Assembly (NCBI GenBank): GCA_020436835.1
Contig: JAGQWZ010000171.1
Location: 1 to 64,000 of the forward strand
DNA: 64,000 bases
Direction of reading: 5' to 3'
Source of the DNA: Saprospiraceae bacterium
GTDB taxonomy: Bacteria > Bacteroidota > Bacteroidia > Chitinophagales > Saprospiraceae
The position numbers and the translations under genes are program-made. This document shows, piece by piece, positions 26,790-35,899 of the stretch (position 1 is its first letter; every line of letters starts with the position of its first letter). Below the pieces are notes generated by a model that saw nothing but the letters and a program-made list of their open reading frames with translations, was not told the DNA's origin and made no database searches.

Positions 26790-27119
26790 TTAATTAAATG
26801 CAAAATCACTGATCGAATCCCACAGACCATTGCGCAAATCTCTGGCGAGGATAAGGGCTTCACGGCCAGCCTTGGTAACCCGGAAGATCAAACGGGGTCT
26901 ACCCCCTCTTTCACTCACTGCGCTGTTATCATACTCCGATATCAGATAGCCCTTTTGTTTCAATCGCTGCAAAGTTGCATGGACAGCACTTAAACTCATT
27001 GAGCGTTCCGAGCGCTCCTCGATGAATTCCTGGATTCTAAATCCATATGCTTCCTGATACAAATTAGCTACTACCAGCAGTACTAATTCTTCCAGTTCGC
27101 CGAGGTTCGTACCTTTCAT
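26790..27119 (-). CDS. PadR family transcriptional regulator
   Basis: A 109-residue DNA-binding protein. The winged-helix core runs from Leu-Glu-Glu-Leu-Val-Leu-Leu-Val-Val, through Tyr-Gly-Phe-Arg-Ile-Gln-Glu-Phe, to the recognition region Ser-Leu-Ser-Ala-Val-His-Ala-Thr-Leu-Gln-Arg-Leu. A wing with Gly-Gly-Arg-Pro-Arg follows, as expected for PadR. It probably represses its own operon, including the permease 6 nt downstream, and is released by the permease's substrate or stress. That logic is established for the family and inferred here. Confidence 0.9.
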   Translation of the reverse strand: MKGTNLGELEELVLLVVANLYQEAYGFRIQEFIEERSERSMSLSAVHATLQRLKQKGYLISEYDNSAVSERGGRPRLIFRVTKAGREALILARDLRNGLWDSISDFAFN

Positions 27120-27431
27120 TTGACCAATATACTCAGAAATTTTAGTTTTTCCTATTTTGTAGAAATACTTAATGAGCCGGAAGCCGGCAGTCGGAAGACG
27201 TGAAGAATGCCGGCTGTTCGATGCCCGGTGTTGGGAGACAGGCTAAGGAAAAGGCGAAGGCTAAACAGGTGTCGGATACTGAACCCTGAAGGGATGACAC
27301 AGATGTCAGATGTTGGGTGCAAGATGTCCGGTGTTGGGAGTTGAACTGTAGAATCGTGACAAGTTGAATAGTGGAAAGTTTAGTACTCCCCGAATCAATT
27401 AGGGATAATTGAATATCTTTTCCATAAAAAA
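27120..27431. other. Repeat-bearing intergenic region between divergent genes
   Basis: About 310 nt upstream of both the PadR operon and the esterase gene, so it should hold both promoters. Much of it is a second copy of the dispersed modular repeat. I cannot define promoter elements with confidence. Confidence 0.5.
27241..27333 (-). repeat. Dispersed intergenic repeat, modules A then B (minus strand)
   Basis: Read on the minus strand, module A lies at 27281-27333 (CACCGGACAT to CAGGGTTC) and module B directly after it at 27241-27281 (CAGTATCCGACACCTG, then CCTTAGCC). At 16020-16112 the same modules occur in the opposite order. Confidence 0.6.
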
Positions 27432-28520
27432 TTGCGTAATCTCATATTTCACTTGCTTCTCTTTGCCTTCCTGGCTATTTCCTGCAAGCTCCAACAGACG
27501 ACAATATTTATTAAATACACGCAACCCGAAATTGCTTATTCAGGCAGGATAGACTCATCCGGGGGATATGGAGTGGACCTATATTGGTCTGGATCATCCA
27601 TCCGCATCAATTTTGAAGGCGAATCAGTCGAAGCCCTTTTACAAGACGAAACCGGAGACAATTATTACAATGTAATTATTGACAACACGGAGCCTCTCCT
27701 CTTGAGGCCAGATACCAGCGAACGATATTACCTGCTGGCATCGCAACTGACATCCGGTACTCATTCATTAGAGATCTTTAAACGTACGGAATGGAACCGG
27801 GGAAAAACTAGATTTGAAGGTTTTCGAATTGAGGGGAAAGCCAAAATTTTAGCAAAACCCCATGATCGAGAAAGGAAAATAGAATTTTATGGAAATTCTA
27901 TTACCGCCGGTTATGCGGTAGAAGATACCACCGGGTTGGACCGCCCGGACAGTACATTTACAAACCACTACCTATCCTACGCAGCTATGGTGGCCCGTCA
28001 TTACAATGCAGAATCTCAATGCATCTGTAAGAGTGGAATCGGCATTACTATAAGCTGGTTTCCTCTGATCATGCCGGATATATATGATCGCCTGGTACCG
28101 GATGATTCGAATAGTTTGTGGGATTTCTCTTTGTATCGTCCGGATCTTGTCGTCATCAATTTATTTCAGAATGATTCCTGGCTGGTTAATATGCCGGAAA
28201 GGCCAGAGTTTAAAAAGAATTTTGGTGACACCGCACCCTCTGACCACGAACTTATCCTGGCGTATGAAAAATTCATCGCAGAATTACGACTGCATTACCC
28301 TGAAACCCCGATCATTTGCGCACTGGGAAATATGGATGCAACCAAAAAGGGATCTAAATGGATGGAATATATCGAAAGAGCGGCAGCAAATTTGCATGAC
28401 GCCAAAATCTATACCCATTTTTTTCCCTATAAAGAGACACCTGGTCATCCTTCCGTAGAAGAACAGGAATTAATGGCGCAAAGTCTGATTGAATTTATTG
28501 ATTCAACTATTCTGTGGTAG
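27432..28520 (+). CDS. SGNH-type acetyl esterase lipoprotein (CE2-like)
   Basis: A 362-residue esterase. It is a likely lipoprotein: hydrophobic signal, lipobox Ala-Ile-Ser-Cys18. Residues about 30-140 form a beta-sandwich typical of the front domain of carbohydrate esterase family 2. Residues about 148-362 are the SGNH hydrolase domain with Gly-Asn-Ser156-Ile-Thr (nucleophile), Gln-Asn247-Asp (oxyanion block) and a late Pro-Gly-His339-Pro (base). CE2 enzymes remove acetyl groups from xylan or glucomannan. The start is TTG at 27432; no upstream ATG fits. The nearby CE15-like gene and this one suggest processing of plant cell-wall or algal polysaccharide, though no SusC/D pair is present. Confidence 0.8.
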   Translation: MRNLIFHLLLFAFLAISCKLQQTTIFIKYTQPEIAYSGRIDSSGGYGVDLYWSGSSIRINFEGESVEALLQDETGDNYYNVIIDNTEPLLLRPDTSERYYLLASQLTSGTHSLEIFKRTEWNRGKTRFEGFRIEGKAKILAKPHDRERKIEFYGNSITAGYAVEDTTGLDRPDSTFTNHYLSYAAMVARHYNAESQCICKSGIGITISWFPLIMPDIYDRLVPDDSNSLWDFSLYRPDLVVINLFQNDSWLVNMPERPEFKKNFGDTAPSDHELILAYEKFIAELRLHYPETPIICALGNMDATKKGSKWMEYIERAAANLHDAKIYTHFFPYKETPGHPSVEEQELMAQSLIEFIDSTILW

Positions 28521-28554
28521 TGTTTTATGTTGAATTGCAGAAACGTGAAAATTG

Positions 28555-28592
28555 TTCAACTGAATAAAATTCCACTGCAATAGTTACACCGC
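28555..28592 (+). repeat. GTTCAACTGAATA-type repeat, copy 2
   Basis: Shares GTTCAACTGAATA and the following pattern with 23818-23858. The intergenic region 28521-28783 also holds the second CTTGTTGGTCTTTGG copy and a GTACCAGGTGTACCA stretch. Confidence 0.4.
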
Positions 28593-28622
28593 TGACCTCT
28601 GACCACTGAATACTTCAAATGA

Positions 28623-28637
28623 CTTGTTGGTCTTTGG
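28623..28637. repeat. 15-bp repeat CTTGTTGGTCTTTGG, copy 2
   Basis: Exact match to 22483-22497. It is immediately followed by the GTACCAG-type repeat, so here two repeat types are adjacent. Confidence 0.45.
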
Positions 28638-28643
28638 TTGAAG

Positions 28644-28668
28644 AGTACCAGGTGTACCAAAAGTACCA
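28644..28668. repeat. GTACCAG-type short repeat stretch
   Basis: AGTACCAGGTGTACCAAAAG followed by TACCA. It resembles 15861-15896. A module-B-like segment (TTCGCCTCAGCCTCTGCC and CCTTAGCCT) follows at about 28684-28711. Confidence 0.45.
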
Positions 28669-28783
28669 CGCATTCTGCAATATCCTTCGCCTCAGCCTCT
28701 GCCTTAGCCTTCTTTGCCCTTTGAAAAAAAGCCATAATTCAACAATTTTTCTGATATTGAAATATCAATAACCCAGGAGAATC

Positions 28784-29473
28784 ATGTCATTAAAAATTAT
28801 TGGAGCCGGCTGGGGACGCACCGGTACCGAATCTTTAAAAAAAGCGCTGGAAATTCTTGACTTCGGAAAATGCTACCATATGCTGGAGCTTTTGAAGGAT
28901 GGAAAAAGAGTTAAATATTGGGAAGAACTTATTCAAAACAGGAATACGGATTTTGAACAATTATTTGATGGTTTTCAATCTGCCGTCGATTTCCCAGCTG
29001 CAGCATTCTACAAAGAATTTATGCAGGAATATCCGGAAGCAAAGGTCATCCTTACCTACCGGGATCCGGATAAGTGGTATCAAAGTGCGTCAAAAACTAT
29101 TTTGAAAGATCCGCCCGCATTTATAATTCCCATTGTGAAATTCCTCGGCATTTTTAACAAAAACCTAAGTTATCTTCCCAGGACCTATAAAAATGTAATC
29201 CAGGATTTTCTTTTGAAGAGTGTGCTTCAGGGAAGACCTCATGACCGTGATTTTGTAATTTCCTTGTACAGCAAATGGGTAGATGAGGTCAAGCGATCCG
29301 TGCCTTCCGAAAAATTATTGGTTTTTGAGGCGAAGGATGGATGGGAACCTTTGTGCCACTTCCTGGACGTAGCGGTACCTCCGATACCATATCCACGGGG
29401 AAATGACCGGGGTCAGTTCAAGAAGCGAAACTCACTGAGAAATATCATTTCTGAATTCGGAGGGAAGAAATAA
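28784..29473 (+). CDS. Sulfotransferase family protein
   Basis: A 229-residue cytoplasmic protein. It opens with Ile-Gly-Ala-Gly-Trp-Gly-Arg-Thr-Gly-Thr-Glu-Ser, the 5'-phosphosulfate loop of PAPS-dependent sulfotransferases. Tyr-Arg-Asp-Pro-Asp-Lys-Trp-Tyr near residue 90 fits the 3'-phosphate-binding region of the same family. The substrate is unknown. It sits between two esterases that act on polysaccharides, but the spacing (263 nt upstream, about 125 nt downstream) does not prove an operon. Confidence 0.8.
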   Translation: MSLKIIGAGWGRTGTESLKKALEILDFGKCYHMLELLKDGKRVKYWEELIQNRNTDFEQLFDGFQSAVDFPAAAFYKEFMQEYPEAKVILTYRDPDKWYQSASKTILKDPPAFIIPIVKFLGIFNKNLSYLPRTYKNVIQDFLLKSVLQGRPHDRDFVISLYSKWVDEVKRSVPSEKLLVFEAKDGWEPLCHFLDVAVPPIPYPRGNDRGQFKKRNSLRNIISEFGGKK

Positions 29474-29597
29474 GCTATATTACGGAGACGGAATAGATCC
29501 AGGTCAAATTCAAATCAAATCTGCATGCAAAAAAGATTTTGTTTTTGAAAAATTAATTTCCCGACCGATGTTGCTTAAACGAAAGAACCGTAAGAAG

Positions 29598-30884
29598 ATG
29601 AAATCAATTTTAGCCATCTTTCTCATTCCCTTTTCCATATGCATATTCCACCCTACTGTCAGAGCGCAAAATCCTGCTTCCGAGGTAGCTGGAATTCCCG
29701 TCAACTACGATGAGTTAAAAATCCCCTCCTATTCCTTACCCGACCCGCTCAAGTTGGCCTCCGGCAAAAAAGTAACTTCAGCAAAAATCTGGTATCAAAA
29801 AAGACGTCCGGAAATTCTTGATTTATTTAAAAAAGAGCAGTTTGGGAAAATTCCGAACCGGGATGAAATCAGCTTTCGAGTATTCGAGTCTGGTAGTCCG
29901 GCGTTCGACCATCAGGTAATACGAAAACAAGTCAGAATATATTTTACAAAGGATACTACACTTTTAAAAGCTGACCTCCTTGTTTACTTACCCGCCCGTT
30001 CAGAAGGCCCGGTTCCATTATTGCTAAAAATCGGATTTTCGGCAAATTCCAATTCTGTCGATGATCAGGAGGTGAAGGGAGGTACAATCTGGACCCGCGA
30101 GGGCAAAAAGATCCCTGCTTCGGAGGGTCGAAAATTTGGATCATTTGATGTCAAAAAATTCACCTCGGAAGGAATTGGAGTTGCTTTCATTTATTACGGA
30201 GATATTGAGCCAGATTTTGCCGATGGAATAAAGTATGGGATCAGAGGTCACTACTTAAAACCAGGAGAAACCTGGCCCGCTCCGGATGAATGGGGAACGA
30301 TTTCAGCCTGGGCATGGGGCCTCAGTTGTGTCATGGACTATCTCGAATCGGATGATCAGATCGATGCTAAAAGCGTGGCTTTATATGGTGTTTCCCGATT
30401 GGGAAAAACTGTTCTCTGGACCGGTGCTCTGGATACGAGATTTGCGATGGTGATGGCCAGTTGTTCCGGTGAAGGAGGAGCAGCGATTTCACGCCGGCAA
30501 TATGGTGAGACTATTAAACATATGATTGACCCCACCCGATATCATTATCAATTTTGCGATAACCGGTCTAAATATAGCAGCGATCCTGGCACTTGTCCGG
30601 TGGATGCTCATATGTTGATTTCGCTCATCGCCCCCAGGCCCTTATTATTACAGACCGGAGACACAGATTATTGGTCTGATCCAAAGGGTGAGTTTGAAGC
30701 TGCAGTAGCGGCTGAAGCAGTTTATCAACTACTAGGAAAAAAGGGATTGGAAACAGAAGCGTGGCCTCCTGCCGGTACTGCTATACTTAACGACCTCGGG
30801 TATTATATGCATGCGGGCGGGCATGGTAGTCTTCCTGATGATTTTAATGTTCTTATTGATTTCATGAAAAAACATTTTTTTTAA
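29598..30884 (+). CDS. Exported CE15-like glucuronoyl esterase
   Basis: A 428-residue secreted alpha/beta hydrolase counted from the ATG at 29598, which places a clean signal peptide (residues 1-24, ending Val-Arg-Ala-Gln) at the start. An ATG at 29568 would add ten basic residues. The nucleophile motif is Gly-Val-Ser266-Arg-Leu-Gly-Lys, as in CE15 (Gly-Cys-Ser-Arg-x-Gly). Ser-Gly-Glu292-Gly-Gly and His-Ala-Gly-Gly-His409-Gly complete the expected triad. CE15 enzymes cleave esters between glucuronic acid on xylan and lignin. Family assignment is strong by motif. The true substrate is unproven, and the protein may be a broader carbohydrate esterase. Confidence 0.85.
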   Translation: MKSILAIFLIPFSICIFHPTVRAQNPASEVAGIPVNYDELKIPSYSLPDPLKLASGKKVTSAKIWYQKRRPEILDLFKKEQFGKIPNRDEISFRVFESGSPAFDHQVIRKQVRIYFTKDTTLLKADLLVYLPARSEGPVPLLLKIGFSANSNSVDDQEVKGGTIWTREGKKIPASEGRKFGSFDVKKFTSEGIGVAFIYYGDIEPDFADGIKYGIRGHYLKPGETWPAPDEWGTISAWAWGLSCVMDYLESDDQIDAKSVALYGVSRLGKTVLWTGALDTRFAMVMASCSGEGGAAISRRQYGETIKHMIDPTRYHYQFCDNRSKYSSDPGTCPVDAHMLISLIAPRPLLLQTGDTDYWSDPKGEFEAAVAAEAVYQLLGKKGLETEAWPPAGTAILNDLGYYMHAGGHGSLPDDFNVLIDFMKKHFF

Positions 30885-31278
30885 AATATACCTTTCGACG
30901 AGATCTTTTCGGGTCTATCAACATATCCATTTTTTTAAAATAATCGATCAAAAAGTCATGGTATGAGATCGATTTACAGCTTTGGTTGCATTGTATGTTC
31001 ATTCTACTGGTATGAAGATCCAGCCTATTTTGGATGACGTACCCAATCCACTGGTCCGCTTGAGATAAAGCAGTTGAGGATGGAAAATGGAAAGTTTGAA
31101 ACTCAAGTGGAAGCCAGGATGGAATTTCTATGACCCGATGGATGATCTAGCTTTCAACCACTACGACAGCTTATCTGATTTTGTCAACCTTTTTGGCAAC
31201 TTCCAATGAATATGCAATGAATTGGATTCAACAGATAAAAACTCCTTTGCAGAAACAAATAAAAGTTAAATTAACAGC
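30885..31278. other. Intergenic region, no gene seen
   Basis: About 390 nt. All frames are interrupted and I recognise no RNA or known remnant. It must contain the promoter of the antiporter gene. Confidence 0.5.
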
Positions 31279-32601
31279 ATGTATCTGTTAATCTTAGCCA
31301 TATTTCTGATCGGATATACCTTCATTGCCCTTGAGCACCAATTCAAGATTGATAAAGCAGCCTCCGCTATTTTAACCGGAGTTCTGTGCTGGACTGTGTT
31401 AGTGTTTGGCAGGGAAACCCTGCTTATGCACAGCCAGGAATTAGGCGATCACCTGGAAGACTCCATTGCCTTTCTGGACCACACCTTGCTGGAACATGTG
31501 GGTGAAATTGCGGAAATACTATTTTTTCTCCTTGCAGCAGTGACCATTGTGGAATTGGTGGATGCGCACAAAGGCTTTCAGGTGGTCACTGACAAGATCA
31601 GCACCACCAGTCGCAGTAAACTCCTGTGGATCATCTGCATCATAACATTCTTCTTTTCAGCTGCTTTAGACAATCTCACCACGACGATTGTGATGGCTAC
31701 CCTTTTGAAAAAGTTAATGACCAAAAAGGAAGATCTATGGCTTTTTGGTGGTATGATCGTTATTGCTGCCAATGCCGGAGGAGCCTGGTCCCCAATTGGT
31801 GATGTGACCACTATTATGCTATGGATCGGAGGTCAGATTACTGCTTTGAAGATCATTTCCTCCGTATTTCTTCCCAGCCTGCTTTGCATGCTTATACCAC
31901 TGGGACTACTTTCCTTCCGGCTTAAGGGAAATGTGAAGCGACCGGCCTTAGCGAGTGACAAAGCACATCATCATCAATATGAAGTCAGTGCATTCGAACA
32001 GACTTTTCTCTTTTGGGCAGGAATAGGAAGCCTTTTGTTTGTGCCGGTCTTCAAGAGTGTAACTCATCTTCCTCCTTTTATGGGTATGCTGTTAAGCCTG
32101 GGAGTATTATGGGTAGCGACCGAACTGATTCACCGGAATAAAGAAGAAAGTACCAGGACCGGACTTACAATTGTCGGGGTGCTGCGTCGAATCGACACAC
32201 CGACCATCTTGTTCTTCCTTGGCATTTTACTGGCCGTATCAGCCCTGGAAACCGCCGGACATCTCGAAGATCTTGCCAATGTACTGGACGAAAGTCTATC
32301 CGACATCTATGTAATCAATCTGGTGATCGGACTATTATCTTCCATCGTAGATAATGTGCCTCTGGTTGCAGGCGCCATGGGAATGTACACCATGGAAATG
32401 TTTCCCCAGGATGCTACCTTTTGGAAATTACTGGCCTACTGTGCCGGCACTGGTGGAAGTGCTTTGATCATCGGTTCTGCCGCCGGAGTTGCCATCATGG
32501 GTTTGTTGAAGATAGATTTCATCTGGTATCTGAAGAAAATAACCTGGCTTGCTCTTGCTGGTTATATCGCAGGTTGGTTGTTGTTCAGATTGCTCTACTG
32601 A
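31279..32601 (+). CDS. nhaD: NhaD-type sodium:proton antiporter
   Basis: A 440-residue inner-membrane transporter with about eleven to twelve membrane segments. The region Leu-Asp-Asn-Leu-Thr-Thr-Thr-Ile-Val-Met and the later Ala-Asn-Ala-Gly-Gly-Ala-Trp-Ser-Pro-Ile-Gly-Asp-Val-Thr-Thr stretch are signatures of NhaD antiporters in the ion transporter superfamily. A matching Asp-Asn-Val-Pro-Leu-Val-Ala motif lies in the second half. It exports Na+ or Li+ in exchange for protons and supports life in saline or alkaline surroundings. It stands alone, followed by a strong hairpin. Confidence 0.9.
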   Translation: MYLLILAIFLIGYTFIALEHQFKIDKAASAILTGVLCWTVLVFGRETLLMHSQELGDHLEDSIAFLDHTLLEHVGEIAEILFFLLAAVTIVELVDAHKGFQVVTDKISTTSRSKLLWIICIITFFFSAALDNLTTTIVMATLLKKLMTKKEDLWLFGGMIVIAANAGGAWSPIGDVTTIMLWIGGQITALKIISSVFLPSLLCMLIPLGLLSFRLKGNVKRPALASDKAHHHQYEVSAFEQTFLFWAGIGSLLFVPVFKSVTHLPPFMGMLLSLGVLWVATELIHRNKEESTRTGLTIVGVLRRIDTPTILFFLGILLAVSALETAGHLEDLANVLDESLSDIYVINLVIGLLSSIVDNVPLVAGAMGMYTMEMFPQDATFWKLLAYCAGTGGSALIIGSAAGVAIMGLLKIDFIWYLKKITWLALAGYIAGWLLFRLLY

Positions 32602-32612
32602 TGACGGTTACT

Positions 32613-32645
32613 GCCTTTTGACCATATCGTACTTAGACAAAAGGC
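32613..32645. terminator. Hairpin after the antiporter gene
   Basis: Perfect 8-bp arms GCCTTTTG and CAAAAGGC with a 17-nt loop, 12 nt after the antiporter stop codon. No T-run follows, so it may stabilise the 3' end rather than terminate by itself. Confidence 0.4.
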
Positions 32646-32726
32646 TGAATCGTTTAATTCGTCTCATCCTCGGGTCTTGTCCGGTCGAATAATTATATTT
32701 ATAAGATCGCGAATTGCTTAATCCAA

Positions 32727-33992
32727 ATGAAACGAAGAACTTTTCTGCGAAATCTGGCCTGGACACCTGCTTTGGCATTTGTACCATACTTTGATCTCGT
32801 TGCCAATCCTCTTGCGGGCAAGGTCAGAATCACGGATGTACAATGTCTACTGACGAAAATCGGTTTCCGGGTAAGTCCTTTAGTTAAAATAACCACGGAC
32901 AGCGGATTGGTGGGAATAGGAGAATGCCATCATGATGAAAATGGTCATGGAGCGCGGGATATCGTGCTCAACGTCTGTAAACCTATCCTGATGGACCAGG
33001 ACCCTCTCGATCTTGAATACCTGATTTTTAAGATGAGTACCCGGACTTCTTATTATGGTGGTAACCATGGAGTAGCTACTCACGCTATTACTGGGGTTGA
33101 ATTTGCCATGTGGGATCTGATCGGTAAAATAACGAGCCAGCCGGTGCATAAGATTTTGGGGGGAGGTAGTCATGTCGCTGAAGTGCGTGCTTATGCTTCA
33201 GCCGGGCCCCGGGATATGCTGGATAAGACTTCATGTGAAGAATTCGCGGAACTGATGAAGAGCCAGGGATGGACTGCATGTAAAACGAACATCCTGAGAG
33301 ACCAGGCATGGAACCGACTGGATAATCGGCGGATCAGTAATCCGGAGGTAGACCGGAATGCAGAAGGGTTTGCCAATATGCGTGAAGCTTTGGGTCTGGA
33401 TTTTGATATTGCCGTGCATTGTCATTGGGAGTTCGATTTTGACAGCGCCCTTCGCCTTGCCAATGCAGTAGCTCCGGTTCGGCCCATATGGCTGGAAGAT
33501 CCTATGCCGATTGCATATAACGAACAGTGGGTCAAGCTCACAGAAAAATCACCGGTGCCCGTTCTCACTGGTGAAAATCTCTATACCCGGGACGATTTCC
33601 GTCCTTTTATCGTAAATCAGGGAGTGAACCTTATTGAAATCGACGTCTCAATGGCCGGAGGACTTTTGGAAGCCAAAAAAATCGCTGACCTCGCCGAGCT
33701 ATACTACATCCCGGTTTGTACCCACAATGTCGCCGGCCCCATTGCAACCATTGCGTCAGCCAATTTTGCCGCTTCGGTCCGTGAATTTGTGGCACATGAA
33801 GCTTTTATTTCCAATCCAATAAACCGGGCGGGAATGGGAATCAATGGTGATCCCGAAGTACTGGGGTACGATAAGGAAGTGATTAAAAACGGACATATCC
33901 AACTCAGTGACCGGCCAGGATTCGGTATTGAACTGAATGAAGAACTGATCAGGGAAAAATATCTCGCCGACGGAGAAACCGGGTGGAATTAA
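32727..33992 (+). CDS. Tat-exported enolase-superfamily enzyme (mandelate racemase/galactonate dehydratase-like)
   Basis: A 421-residue enzyme with a twin-arginine signal (Lys-Arg-Arg-Thr-Phe-Leu). The capping domain (about 36-150) is followed by the barrel. Metal-site acids are visible at Glu257 (Leu-Glu-Asp-Pro) and Glu283 (Gly-Glu-Asn-Leu), and the likely acid/base His333 in Thr-His-Asn. The third metal ligand, normally Asp in Asp-x-His/Asn, is His231 here (Val-His-Cys-His-Trp). The family dehydrates or racemises sugar acids. Export through Tat suggests a folded enzyme in the periplasm. The substrate is unknown. It stands alone between the antiporter and a lipoprotein hydrolase. Confidence 0.8.
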   Translation: MKRRTFLRNLAWTPALAFVPYFDLVANPLAGKVRITDVQCLLTKIGFRVSPLVKITTDSGLVGIGECHHDENGHGARDIVLNVCKPILMDQDPLDLEYLIFKMSTRTSYYGGNHGVATHAITGVEFAMWDLIGKITSQPVHKILGGGSHVAEVRAYASAGPRDMLDKTSCEEFAELMKSQGWTACKTNILRDQAWNRLDNRRISNPEVDRNAEGFANMREALGLDFDIAVHCHWEFDFDSALRLANAVAPVRPIWLEDPMPIAYNEQWVKLTEKSPVPVLTGENLYTRDDFRPFIVNQGVNLIEIDVSMAGGLLEAKKIADLAELYYIPVCTHNVAGPIATIASANFAASVREFVAHEAFISNPINRAGMGINGDPEVLGYDKEVIKNGHIQLSDRPGFGIELNEELIREKYLADGETGWN

Positions 33993-34272
33993 AAAGAAAG
34001 ATAGACCTTAAAAAATTGAAATTAATTGGATAAATAAATCCGCTTTTGTTTTTCTGGAATTTGACAGCAAATTACTCCCAGCCGAATGGGCCCGGTAATA
34101 AATTACCATGAATCGATGAGAAATCAGCGAAGCGAATACCAGGAGAATTAAGCCATAGAAAGGGAATTTTCCGACTGAGAGCATATCTGTCCGATTGGAT
34201 TGCATTAATTAATTCCAGGATCTTCATCATTCTTCCAATTTGATTCCTGAAAAATATTTAAATAAATATTCT

Positions 34273-35856
34273 ATGAAAAATAAAGTTCTCCTGTGGATGC
34301 TGGCTCTAATGATAATGCTCGCTGGCTGCAGACAAACTAATCATAGCGAAAACCAAAATGCAGAAAGCACTCTCTCTTTCTCTGAAGCCTTTAAATCTGC
34401 CTTTTTTGAATCAGACCAAAGAAGAGAAAAAGTCAAAGCACTTGCCCCGGAAATACAGCAGTTAATTGAAGACCACTGCCAGTCAAAGCATATCCCTGGC
34501 ATCGCATACGGCTTGGTAGTGGATGACGAATTGGTTGTTGAAGGCGCAACCGGATACATTGATCTGGACCGGCAAAGACCTGCCAATACTAAATCGGACT
34601 ATCGTATTGCCTCAATGACCAAGAGTTTTACTGCCATGGCCATCCTAAAATTGAGAGATGAAGGGAGAATTTCGCTGGAGGACCCAGTGCAAAAATATAT
34701 CCCGGAAATGGGGGGATTGGAATATTTGACCAGGGATGCTCCTTTAATTGATATCAACAATCTGCTCACAATGACAGCAGGTTTTCCGGAAGATAATCCC
34801 TGGGGAGACCGTCAGTTGGACGAGCCAGACACCATGTTGATGAATCTAATGCTAAACGGAGTTTCTTTTTCTAATGTCCCATCCTACCAATTTGAATACA
34901 GCAATACCGGCTACGCTTTATTAGGACACATCGTTACGGAAGTATCCGGGATGCCATATCAGAAATATATTTCGGAAAAGATTCTGGCACCGCTGGGAAT
35001 GAATGAGACCTACTGGGAATTCGATAGTATCCCCCAAAATCAACTTGCCCTGGGATATCGCTGGGAAGATGAAAAATGGATTCCTGAACCGATGCTGCAC
35101 GATGGTTCGTATGGGGCCATGGGAGGCCTAATCACCACCATCCAGGACTTTAGTAAATATGTATCGTTTCATTTATCTGCATGGCCCCCACGAAATGAAG
35201 AGGATAACGGCCCGGTAAAAAGAAGTTCGCTGCGGGAAATGCATACACCCCAATTCACCGGTCTATATTCAAAAGCAACCGATTGGGATGATGAGCCATG
35301 TGCCGTCATGGCAGGCTATGGTTTTGGACTGGGAATCTCAACCAATTGCAATGGAATTAAGCGGATATCGCATGGTGGGGCCTTACCGGGTTTTGGCAGC
35401 AACTATGTTTTCTTTCCCGAATACGGTGTTGGACTTATGGCATTCTGCAATTTGACCTATACGTCGCCATGGCCAATCGACGAAATTGAAAAATTACTTT
35501 TCGAATCTGCTGAGCTCAAAGCAAGGACGCTTCCAGCCTCCGACATCTTGAAAGAACGCCAGAAACAACTGGTTGAATTAATCAGGCACTGGGATCCCGA
35601 ACTTGAATCCAACATTTTAGCCGAAAATTTCTACCTGGATAAGGCCAGAGAAAAACGTATCGAAGAAATCAACGGGATCATGAAAAAAGCGGGGCTCATT
35701 CAACAAATCGAACCGGTAAAGCCCCGCAATCAATTACGAGGGAGCTTTGAAATAAAAACTGAGCATGGAACAGTAAATCTCTTCTTTACGCTGACACCGG
35801 AAAAGGATCCAAAAGTTCAACAATTGAATATATCATTTGAAGATCTATCTAATTAA
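34273..35856 (+). CDS. Lipoprotein serine hydrolase (class C beta-lactamase-like)
   Basis: A 527-residue protein from the ATG at 34273. The lipobox Met-Leu-Ala-Gly-Cys19 marks it as a lipoprotein; a TTG at 34240 is in frame but would spoil the signal. The SxxK motif is Ser114-Met-Thr-Lys117, the Tyr-Ser-Asn motif is Tyr209-Ser210-Asn211, and a His-Gly-Gly motif lies near residue 370. This is the catalytic set of class C beta-lactamases, DD-peptidases and related esterases. The ~110-residue C-terminal extension is unassigned. Bacteroidota carry many such paralogues, and antibiotic resistance should not be assumed. Confidence 0.85.
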   Translation: MKNKVLLWMLALMIMLAGCRQTNHSENQNAESTLSFSEAFKSAFFESDQRREKVKALAPEIQQLIEDHCQSKHIPGIAYGLVVDDELVVEGATGYIDLDRQRPANTKSDYRIASMTKSFTAMAILKLRDEGRISLEDPVQKYIPEMGGLEYLTRDAPLIDINNLLTMTAGFPEDNPWGDRQLDEPDTMLMNLMLNGVSFSNVPSYQFEYSNTGYALLGHIVTEVSGMPYQKYISEKILAPLGMNETYWEFDSIPQNQLALGYRWEDEKWIPEPMLHDGSYGAMGGLITTIQDFSKYVSFHLSAWPPRNEEDNGPVKRSSLREMHTPQFTGLYSKATDWDDEPCAVMAGYGFGLGISTNCNGIKRISHGGALPGFGSNYVFFPEYGVGLMAFCNLTYTSPWPIDEIEKLLFESAELKARTLPASDILKERQKQLVELIRHWDPELESNILAENFYLDKAREKRIEEINGIMKKAGLIQQIEPVKPRNQLRGSFEIKTEHGTVNLFFTLTPEKDPKVQQLNISFEDLSN

Positions 35857-35899
35857 CTCATATTAATTTAAATATCCGTCCGGGAAATTTGATTGTGTT

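Noticed and set aside
34008-34205. Minus-strand 65-codon frame with a hydrophobic stretch
   Set aside because: It lies in the promoter gap before the lipoprotein hydrolase, has no start context and no similarity to a known family.
34273-35856. Calling the serine hydrolases antibiotic-resistance genes
   Set aside because: The motifs are shared with esterases and DD-peptidases, and both genes lie in ordinary contexts.
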